Origin: Pirellulaceae bacterium
GTDB lineage: Bacteria; Planctomycetota; Planctomycetia; Pirellulales; Pirellulaceae
Assembly: GCA_013002105.1 (NCBI GenBank)
Contig: JABDKS010001001.1
Coordinates: 1-11,971, forward strand
Length of the DNA: 11,971 nt
Reading direction: 5' to 3'
This document shows, piece after piece, positions 6,937 through 11,971 of this stretch. Positions within the stretch are counted from its first letter, which is position 1. Each line of letters begins with the position of its first letter. The notes beneath the pieces were generated by a model. The model did not search any database and was not told the DNA's origin. It was given only the letters and a program-made list of their open reading frames with translations. A program made the position numbers and the translations under genes.

Positions 6937-7882
6937 TCGCGATACTCTTGCTGCAGTGGAGAGCCGCTTCGAGCTGGCTGCTGATGGTTTTCAGACGCTC
7001 CAAATCACCGCCGCCGACTTCTGCCGCCAGCCAACCGGTGAAATCGATATCGTGCAGAGCTTCTTCGACTTCGGGCCAGTCGATATCACCTTCGGTAATG
7101 TCAGCCCACGATTGTTTGGCACGTGAATAGCCTTTGATGTCCAGTTTTTGAACGCGATCGCCCAGAGTCCGTATCCAGGCCGCCGGATCGCCGTATTTCC
7201 AATGGTTGCCAATGTCAAATTGGACACCAACCAGCGGCGTATCAAATTCATCAATGAACGCTGCCAGCCGGTCAGCGGTTTGGTCATCGCCACCTTCGTG
7301 GTCGTAACAAAAGTCATTCCACACATTCTCGATCAAGATCGCGACGTTGTGTTTTTCGGCTACCGGCAGCGCAGCCTTAATGGCCTGAACGGCGCGCTCG
7401 TAGACTTCATCATCGGTTCCGTCTTTACCGTGCCCGGGGACCAGCAGCATGCTTTCTCCACCCACGGCCGCGGTGTTTTCCAAACCCTGTTTCAAGAGCG
7501 TCAGTGCTTTTGCGCGGACCTCCGGATCGGGATCGGTGTGTCGGGTTCCCCAGTGATATCCGCCCACCGTTCCGTCGATGATCAAACCGGATGCCGCCGC
7601 AGCTTCCTTTGCTTCGTCGACCTTAATATTGGGCGCGTGCAGTTCCACGCCCTCAAATCCAGCCGCCTTGGCAAGTTTGAACCTCTCTGTCAGCGATCCT
7701 TTCGTTCTGATCATCCCTATCTTCAGCGTCTTGCGCAACCACGGCGTCGTTGCATCGTCGCTGTTCGGCTTATCGGCCAAGACAAAGGGTGCTCCCAGCG
7801 AAAGCGACGCGGCGGCGATTCCCGCACCTTGACCTGTACGTTGCAAGAAACGGCGGCGATTCGGTTCGGTCGAATGAGTCAT
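6926..7882 (-). CDS. Tat-exported sugar isomerase/epimerase-like TIM barrel protein
   Basis: The product has 318 residues and belongs to the AP-endonuclease-2/xylose-isomerase-like TIM-barrel superfamily, whose members mostly isomerise or epimerise sugars and related hydroxyacids. A twin-arginine signal is clear: RRRFLQ at 9-14, a small-residue core and a likely cleavage after APFVLA at 36. This implies folded export with a bound cofactor, probably a divalent metal. Barrel landmarks are GFEGVELHAP at 75-84, IENVWN at 184-189 (E185), FDIGNH at 222-227 (D223, H227), KLDIKGY at 246-252, EGDIDW at 264-269 and AAEVGGG at 286-292 (E288). The position usually held by a metal-binding His in the HxK motif is D248 here. 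The substrate is unknown. AAGGA six bases before the ATG and a TATAAT box support the start. The gene is first in a two-gene unit with rsmH. Confidence 0.88.
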   Translation of the reverse strand: MTHSTEPNRRRFLQRTGQGAGIAAASLSLGAPFVLADKPNSDDATTPWLRKTLKIGMIRTKGSLTERFKLAKAAGFEGVELHAPNIKVDEAKEAAAASGLIIDGTVGGYHWGTRHTDPDPEVRAKALTLLKQGLENTAAVGGESMLLVPGHGKDGTDDEVYERAVQAIKAALPVAEKHNVAILIENVWNDFCYDHEGGDDQTADRLAAFIDEFDTPLVGVQFDIGNHWKYGDPAAWIRTLGDRVQKLDIKGYSRAKQSWADITEGDIDWPEVEEALHDIDFTGWLAAEVGGGDLERLKTISSQLEAALHCSKSIASVS

Positions 7883-7888
7883 AGAAGG

Positions 7889-7893
7889 TCCTT
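7889..7893 (-). promoter_or_regulatory. Shine-Dalgarno of the TIM-barrel gene
   Basis: AAGGA on the minus strand lies six bases before the ATG at 7880-7882. It supports that start, which also places the twin-arginine motif eight residues from the N-terminus. Confidence 0.65.
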
Positions 7894-7914
7894 GGGACGG
7901 GCAATGGAAATCGA

Positions 7915-7943
7915 ATTATAGACCATATCATCTGCCTGGGCGT
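7915..7943 (-). promoter_or_regulatory. Candidate promoter of the TIM-barrel/rsmH unit
   Basis: A perfect -10 hexamer TATAAT lies on the minus strand at 7915-7920. It predicts a transcript start near 7908 and a leader of about 26 bases that includes the Shine-Dalgarno, which fits well. The hexamer at the ideal -35 distance (7938-7943, ACGCCC) is a poor match, so the promoter may need an activator; the paired repeats at 7957-8011 lie just upstream. Confidence 0.5.
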
Positions 7944-7956
7944 GCAGGGTCGCCAA

Positions 7957-8011
7957 GTCGCACCACCGTGGCGCCACCGCACCTTCGCACCGCCGTCGCA
8001 CCACCGTGGCG
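7957..8011. repeat. Pair of 17-bp GC-rich direct repeats
   Basis: GTCGCACCACCGTGGCG occurs at 7957-7973 and again at 7995-8011 with no mismatch, 38 bases apart. The spacer carries further GCACC words. The array lies between the nfo stop codon and the TIM-barrel promoter, about 50-100 bases before the predicted transcript start. It could be a decayed minisatellite or a paired binding site; the sequence alone does not decide. Confidence 0.8.
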
Positions 8012-8055
8012 TGGTCGTCCATTGGGTCGACCGACTGCGGGTTTTTAGGATAGAT

Positions 8056-8925
8056 CTAAACGACCGGGGATTCCAGCTGTCGCAACGCACGCAGGTTGAT
8101 CACATCCCAGTCTTCGCCCGACTCGTCGTCGGTCCCTTTTTCGGTTTCCAGGTAGCCGGGCAAACGACCAAAATCGGGATCGGCGAACATGTTCTTGAAT
8201 CCTTCGAGTCCGATCTCTCCTCGCCCAATGTGCTCGTGTCGATCAACGCGGCTGCCCAATGGTTTCTTGCTGTCGTTGAGGTGCAAGGCCCGAATACATT
8301 CTGCTGGCAACTGGTCGACAATTTGTTGCTTCATCGACGCGAATCCGGACGCCGTGTTGATTGCGTACCCGGCGGCGAACGCGTGGCAGGTGTCAAAGCA
8401 AATTCCCACACGCTGTTCGTCGTCAATCGCATCGATCAAGAACGCGAGTTGTTCGATCGTATGGCCAAGGCAGGATCCTTGACCGGCGGTGTTTTCCAAC
8501 AACAGCCGACACGACCCCGCTTCGACACGCTGGAGTGTTTCGGCGACCGCATCAACGATCCGATTCAATCCGTCCTCTTCGCTGCTGGTGGTAAAGGCGC
8601 CGGGGTGGACGACCAATCCCTCGAGCGCCAACTGGTTACACCGTTCCATTTCGACCACCAAGGCGTCGATCGATTTTTGAAACAGATCGTCCTTGGGCGA
8701 AGCGAGGTTGATCAGGTAAGACGCATGGGCGATCGGATGGCTCAGATTCGACTTCGCCAACGCCGTCTTCCAAGCCTCGATCGTGTCGTCGGTCAGTGGC
8801 TTGGCCGCCCATTGATTGTTGTTTTTTGTAAAAATCTGGATGACGTCGCAACCGACCTCCACCGCGCGACCGACCGCTTTATCCACCCCTCCGGCCGCCG
8901 AAACGTGAGAACCGACAAAAACCAT
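8056..8925 (-). CDS. nfo: Endonuclease IV (AP endonuclease)
   Basis: Endonuclease IV cuts DNA 5' of abasic sites and removes blocked 3' ends in base excision repair, using three zinc ions. All nine metal ligands known from E. coli Nfo can be aligned. Numbered from an upstream GTG at 8949, they are H75, H115, E152, D186, H189, H223, D236, H238 and E268, in the motifs HASYLINL, VVHPGAF, LENTAGQGS, FDTCHAFAAGY, LHLNDSKKPLGSRVDRHEH and YLETE. I place the start at the ATG 8923-8925 (289 residues, subtract 8 from those numbers). This gives MVFVGSHVSAAGG, matching the MKYIGAHVSAAGG start of E. coli Nfo (285 residues). The eight residues added by the GTG start have no counterpart. The gene is transcribed away from the EF-hand gene. 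Cytosolic. Confidence 0.97.
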   Translation of the reverse strand: MVFVGSHVSAAGGVDKAVGRAVEVGCDVIQIFTKNNNQWAAKPLTDDTIEAWKTALAKSNLSHPIAHASYLINLASPKDDLFQKSIDALVVEMERCNQLALEGLVVHPGAFTTSSEEDGLNRIVDAVAETLQRVEAGSCRLLLENTAGQGSCLGHTIEQLAFLIDAIDDEQRVGICFDTCHAFAAGYAINTASGFASMKQQIVDQLPAECIRALHLNDSKKPLGSRVDRHEHIGRGEIGLEGFKNMFADPDFGRLPGYLETEKGTDDESGEDWDVINLRALRQLESPVV

Positions 8926-8991
8926 GGCAAAAACAGGCTCCCGAGCCACATGGGATCAGAATGGGGTGCGGCGGATAAAAGCGGGCAAAGT

Positions 8992-9021
8992 ATAGTATTT
9001 TCACGGACTTACCACCGGCAA
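8992..9021 (-). promoter_or_regulatory. Candidate promoter of nfo
   Basis: On the minus strand TTGCCG (9016-9021) is followed after 18 bases by TACTAT (8992-8997), a fair match to a sigma-70-type promoter. It would start the transcript near 8985, about 60 bases before the nfo ATG. TATACT two bases further on is an alternative -10. Confidence 0.35.
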
Positions 9022-9130
9022 CCGGCGTAAAATCTGCGTTTCCAGCGATGGTTCGGCGTCTTTGCCAGAACTGTTCGCTCGATTCAGCGCGTTACCGAAA
9101 CCTTGTTGTTACACAACGGTTCAAACACCT

Positions 9131-10516
9131 ATGAATATCACACGAATCTTTTCGATTGTCGGACTCTGCTTCCTTCTCTCAGGCACCGTGTCCGCCCAAC
9201 GTGGCGGCGGTGGTGATTTTGGTGGAGGTCGCGGTGGTGGTGATTTCGGTGGAGGTCGCGGCGGAGGTGGAGGTCCTGGCGCTGGAGGTCGCGGCGGTGG
9301 CGGAGGTCCTGGTGGTGGAGGTTTCGGCGGAATGCGCGGCGGCACCGGCGGAACGCGTGGGGGCGGCGGATTCGATCCCAGCGGATTTTTGAGTCGCCTG
9401 GATGCTAACGGAAACGGCATCCTGGATCCCGACGAACAACAGGGGCCCGCACAGTTCTTGATTTCGCGGATGCAACAATCCGACCCGAGCATCAAACCGG
9501 GCCAACCCATCTCAATCAAAAAAGTAACCGAGTCATTCAACAAAATGCGCGAACAGCGCGACTCGGGCAACGATCCACGTGGTAGTCGCGGTGGTGGCAG
9601 TGCCGCCGATGATGCACTGGAAGTCGAATTGCTCGTCCCCGGTTTTGGAATCGAATCCGAACCGATCCCGCTGATGGGATTCGGGCCCGCAGCCGAACTA
9701 TTAACGGTCGTTGTTACCGAAGCGGATAAAAAGGAAGCCGCTGAAAGAATGCGCCGTTATGACCGAAACCGAGACGGCTTTTTGACCAAAGACGAAGTTT
9801 CGTCGAGTCGTTTCGCTGGCAATCCAATGGACTTTGACCGCAATAAAGATGGCAAACTATCGGAGGTCGAACTGGCCTCGCGCTACGCACGTCGACGCGA
9901 AGGCGAAGAAGCAGCCCAAGCAGAGCGGCGCCGAGACACACGACGCGACGACCGACGCCAAGAGGTCAAAGAAGTCGATGTGTATAACGGTCGCAAGTCC
10001 TATCGCATGACAGCCGAGAAAAAATCGGTCGAAGGGGTCCCTGGATTCTTCACCGATAAAGATGCCAACGGTGATGGACAGGTCACGATGAGCGAGTTCA
10101 CGACGGAATGGAGTGATCAACTGGTCGCCGAGTTCTTTAAATCTGACTTGAACAGTGATGGAACGATCACCGTCGCAGAAGCGTTGAAAGCGGTCGAGAA
10201 CGGAGTGTCTGTTTCCGTCACGGCCGCTGGCTCGAGCGGATCTAGCTCGTCGGGCACCGACTCCAAATCGACAAGCAGTACGATGGCGAGCACGACGTCG
10301 AAGTCGGCTCCGGCAACTGGTGGCAAACCGGATCAAAAACTGGTGACGTACGCAGAGCGGATCATCGGCCGCTACGACAAAAACAAAGACGGCGCGCTCG
10401 TGGCGTCGGAGTGGGAATCGATGTTGATGAATCCGGCCCCCGCCGATGCGAATCGTGATGGTCGAATTACGATCGAAGAATACGCCCTGTACCTGCAATC
10501 GCGGTCGCGTAAATAG
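9131..10516 (+). CDS. Secreted glycine-rich protein with seven EF-hand loops
   Basis: From the ATG at 9131 the product has 461 residues. A TTG at 9062 would add 23 residues in front of a perfect signal peptide and is rejected. The signal peptide is about 1-22, with cleavage after TVSA. Residues 23-81 are nearly all Gly with Arg, Asp-Phe and Pro. Seven canonical 12-residue calcium loops follow at 91-102, 211-222, 236-247, 311-322, 339-350, 416-427 and 439-450. All start with Asp and end with Glu (for example DANGNGILDPDE, DANGDGQVTMSE). Loops 2-3, 4-5 and 6-7 lie as pairs; loop 1 is alone. A strongly basic stretch covers about 250-280 and a Ser/Thr-rich linker about 360-400. Calcium binding outside the cell is well supported; the biological role (matrix, adhesion, signalling) is unknown. 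No anchor is seen. Confidence 0.92.
   Translation: MNITRIFSIVGLCFLLSGTVSAQRGGGGDFGGGRGGGDFGGGRGGGGGPGAGGRGGGGGPGGGGFGGMRGGTGGTRGGGGFDPSGFLSRLDANGNGILDPDEQQGPAQFLISRMQQSDPSIKPGQPISIKKVTESFNKMREQRDSGNDPRGSRGGGSAADDALEVELLVPGFGIESEPIPLMGFGPAAELLTVVVTEADKKEAAERMRRYDRNRDGFLTKDEVSSSRFAGNPMDFDRNKDGKLSEVELASRYARRREGEEAAQAERRRDTRRDDRRQEVKEVDVYNGRKSYRMTAEKKSVEGVPGFFTDKDANGDGQVTMSEFTTEWSDQLVAEFFKSDLNSDGTITVAEALKAVENGVSVSVTAAGSSGSSSSGTDSKSTSSTMASTTSKSAPATGGKPDQKLVTYAERIIGRYDKNKDGALVASEWESMLMNPAPADANRDGRITIEEYALYLQSRSRK
9208..9330 (+). repeat. In-frame glycine-codon repeats in the EF-hand gene
   Basis: The Gly-rich segment is made of short in-frame units. The nine-residue unit DFGGGRGGG recurs with a 27-base period from 9215, then the eleven-residue unit GGRGGGGGPG(A/G) with a 33-base period. 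GGT/GGC/GGA codons alternate, with exact DNA words such as GGTGGAGGTCGCGG shared, so expansion by slippage or unequal crossover is likely and its length may vary between strains. Confidence 0.8.
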
Positions 10517-10606
10517 CGCCCATCGGAGCGTTTCGCGAACCTGGTCCGGTCCAATTCGTCCTGCTCTGTCACGTCGCTTCGCGCCGCCCCGCGCCAACCA
10601 AATTCC

Positions 10607-10641
10607 GCCGCGATGCGTTTTACGCTTCGCGGCTTTTTTTT
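10607..10641 (+). terminator. Rho-independent terminator of the EF-hand gene
   Basis: GCCGCGA at 10607-10613 pairs with TCGCGGC at 10627-10633. After a T-T mismatch an inner GCG/CGC pairing closes a short loop, and eight T residues follow at 10634-10641. It lies about 90 bases after the stop codon of the EF-hand gene and insulates the next gene. Confidence 0.88.
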
Positions 10642-10681
10642 CGCAATCCTGCCACGACGGCTGGTCGGATCATCGATCCGT

Positions 10682-10710
10682 TTCGCGAATCGATGCAACA
10701 CGGTTATGAT
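10682..10710 (+). promoter_or_regulatory. Candidate promoter of the acyl-CoA-dehydrogenase-like gene
   Basis: TTCGCG (10682-10687) and TATGAT (10705-10710) are separated by 17 bases. The -10 matches five of six consensus positions and the -35 three of six. It follows the terminator at 10607-10641 and lies about 87 bases before the ATG at 10797. An 11-bp word containing its -35, CGTTTCGCGAA, also occurs at 10529-10539 on the other side of the terminator. Confidence 0.35.
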
Positions 10711-10796
10711 CAGTCCGTCCTCATTGCCGTCGCTGCGATCCCCGCTGCGCCGACTACCGGTGACGTAACCGTGTCCTAACCTTGCCTCCGCCGACC

Positions 10797-11885
10797 ATGT
10801 CCAATCACGCCACCGTTTCGCTCATTCAATCGCCTGACGACTCCAGCTTAGATGATCTTTGCGACAATCTTTCCCAATGGGCCTCTCGATGGACAACGTC
10901 GGACACTTGGCCCGGCGAAGCATTGGACGCGTGTGCCAGAGCAGGTGTCTATCGCTGGTTTTTGCCGGTTGATCAAGGTGGTTTTGGTTGGGATTCCGCC
11001 GACCAAACACGCGGCTATTTGCGATTGGCACAAGCCGACCTGACAACGACGTTTGTCATCACCCAATACATGGGCGCGATCCGCAGAATCGCGGGCAGCG
11101 ACAATGCGTCGTTGATCCAGCAATGGGTCGGCCCACTGATCGACGGCACGTCGTTCGGAACGGTTGGCATTAGCCACCTAACCACCAGCGGTCGGCACTT
11201 GTCCAAGCCTGTCTTGTCGGCTCAACGCTCCGGCGATGGTTTTCGGCTCGACGGTATGGCACCTTGGGTGACCGGCGCACCTCATGCCGACGTCTATGTC
11301 GTCGGTGCTACATTGGATGATGGTCAAGAACTTTTGGCTGCGGTTCCACGTGGACTCGATGGCGTCCAGCCGGGTGCGGGCGTCAGCCTCGTCGCGCTGT
11401 CAGCAAGTTGCACCGATCGCGTCAAGCTGAACGACGTGATGGTGGATGAATCGATGTTGATCGCCGGTCCCACACAAAACGTGATGTCATCAGGATCCGG
11501 TGCTCGCACCGGTGGTTTGCAAACGTCGACGCTGGCGATTGGGTTGGCACGGGCCGCCGTGGTTTTTTTGGCCGACGAAGCTTCGCGCCGTGACGACCTG
11601 CGTACCGCGACCGATGAATTGACCGATGAAGTCAACGAATTGGAAGCATTGTTGCAGCGTGCCGTCAGCGGCGAAGACGAATGTAACGCGTCGGACATAC
11701 GCGGCAAGGCAAATCGTATCGCCCTCCGGTCGACTCAGGCGGCGCTGACCGCGGCAAAGGGTGCGGGCTTCGTCGACGGGCATCCGGTCGGCCGATGGTG
11801 CCGACAAGCAATGTTCTTTCTGGTTTGGAGCTGCCCACAACACGTTGCACAAGCACATCTGTGTGAACTGGCGGGGATCGAGTAA
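10797..11885 (+). CDS. Acyl-CoA dehydrogenase-like flavoprotein
   Basis: From the ATG at 10797 the product has 362 residues. A TTG 15 bases earlier is open too but has no support. The N-terminal helical domain shows the family pattern at about 40-100, with VYRWFLPVDQGGFGW at 51-65 in the place of the usual P-x-x-x-G-G segment. The beta domain follows, with FGTVGISHLTTSG at 120-132 where flavin-contacting residues sit in relatives, and WVTGAPHADVYVVGA at 157-171. The C-terminal helical domain ends in GRWCRQAMFFLVWSCPQ at 332-348. The common GTSE-I-Q motif near the end of mitochondrial-type enzymes is missing and the protein is shorter than the usual 380-400 residues, so no catalytic Glu can be named. 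It probably binds FAD and oxidises an acyl-thioester or a related substrate, but the pathway is not indicated by its neighbours. Cytosolic. Confidence 0.8.
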   Translation: MSNHATVSLIQSPDDSSLDDLCDNLSQWASRWTTSDTWPGEALDACARAGVYRWFLPVDQGGFGWDSADQTRGYLRLAQADLTTTFVITQYMGAIRRIAGSDNASLIQQWVGPLIDGTSFGTVGISHLTTSGRHLSKPVLSAQRSGDGFRLDGMAPWVTGAPHADVYVVGATLDDGQELLAAVPRGLDGVQPGAGVSLVALSASCTDRVKLNDVMVDESMLIAGPTQNVMSSGSGARTGGLQTSTLAIGLARAAVVFLADEASRRDDLRTATDELTDEVNELEALLQRAVSGEDECNASDIRGKANRIALRSTQAALTAAKGAGFVDGHPVGRWCRQAMFFLVWSCPQHVAQAHLCELAGIE

Positions 11886-11898
11886 CGGCAAGCAGCCA

Positions 11899-11948
11899 GT
11901 ACGATGGAGCCGATGCTGTACGATGGCAGACCCTGTACGATGGCAGAC
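11899..11948. repeat. Short tandem repeats on GTACGATGG after the last gene
   Basis: GTACGATGG occurs three times (11899-11907, 11918-11926, 11935-11943). The last two copies belong to perfect 16-bp units CTGTACGATGGCAGAC at 11916-11931 and 11933-11948, a 17-base period. It starts 13 bases past the stop codon of the preceding gene. Words of the TACGATGG type are, as far as I recall, frequent in intergenic repeats of Rhodopirellula relatives; I cannot check this here. Confidence 0.8.
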
Positions 11949-11971
11949 GCTCGTCGCGATCACCACATCAC

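Noticed and set aside
7148..7921. A 257-codon plus-strand frame opposite the TIM-barrel gene
   Set aside because: It overlaps a gene with a Tat signal, Shine-Dalgarno and -10 box on the minus strand, and its own product shows no recognisable motif.
7942..9030. A 362-codon plus-strand frame opposite endonuclease IV
   Set aside because: It is the mirror of nfo, whose nine metal ligands are all intact on the other strand. The long antisense frame follows from codon bias, and its translation has no domain or signal.
9105..9117. Small GTTGT/ACAAC hairpin before the EF-hand gene as a regulatory structure
   Set aside because: A 5-bp stem with a 3-base loop is too common by chance to support.
9062..9130. 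TTG start for the EF-hand gene 69 bases upstream
   Set aside because: It would bury a textbook signal peptide behind 23 unrelated residues; the ATG at 9131 gives the signal peptide at the very N-terminus.
9857..10597. A 246-codon minus-strand frame opposite the EF-hand gene
   Set aside because: The Arg-rich product without motifs is what complementary reading of EF-hand codons would give, and the frame runs up to the terminator of the plus-strand gene.
10529..10689. 11-bp direct repeat CGTTTCGCGAA flanking the terminator as an insertion-site duplication
   Set aside because: The 150-base segment between the copies has no terminal inverted repeats or transposase sequence, and it contains only the terminator.

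Overview
The window looks like chromosome of a planctomycete, most likely a Rhodopirellula-like member of the Pirellulaceae. This is inferred from the gene set and style: a secreted glycine-rich multi-EF-hand protein, a Tat-exported sugar-isomerase-like TIM barrel, single-helix-anchored proteins with a beta-rich outer part, few Shine-Dalgarno sequences, long intergenic gaps with GC-rich hairpins, and an rsmH gene with none of the usual division and cell-wall cluster around it. No tRNA, rRNA, CRISPR array, transposase or phage gene was found.

Layout from left to right. 1-1314 (minus) is rhamnulokinase rhaB, cut by the window edge so that only its C-terminal end is missing. 1315-2166 is an 852-base stretch without a convincing gene. 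It holds a 16-bp tandem duplication next to rhaB, repeated short words, two hairpins and a 36-codon open frame that may be a remnant. 2167-3834 (minus) encodes an uncharacterised integral membrane protein with about 16-18 helices. 3835-4211 is a divergent intergenic region with a perfect 14-bp palindrome. 4212-5000 and 4993-5955 (plus) form an overlapping two-gene unit. Both products have one N-terminal membrane helix, a coiled-coil stretch and a beta-rich outer domain, and they look like distant paralogues.

A short convergent gap with a hairpin follows. Then, on the minus strand, comes a two-gene unit transcribed right to left: a Tat-exported sugar isomerase/epimerase-like protein (6926-7882) followed, with an 11-base overlap, by rsmH (6007-6936), the 16S rRNA C1402 N4-methyltransferase. 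Its promoter region has a perfect TATAAT -10 box, a good ribosome binding site and a pair of 17-bp GC-rich direct repeats just upstream. Endonuclease IV (nfo, 8056-8925, minus) lies behind it, divergent from a secreted protein with seven EF-hand loops (9131-10516, plus). That gene ends in a clear rho-independent terminator. An acyl-CoA-dehydrogenase-like gene (10797-11885, plus) with its own candidate promoter follows, and the window ends in a short tandem repeat built on the word GTACGATGG.

Most genes are independent housekeeping or surface functions: rhamnose catabolism, DNA repair, ribosome modification and calcium-binding secreted protein. Only two pairs appear to be expressed together, the anchored-protein pair and the TIM barrel/rsmH pair. 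No complete new system is evident. The least explained parts are the large membrane protein with the divergent anchored pair, and the repeat-bearing intergenic regions.
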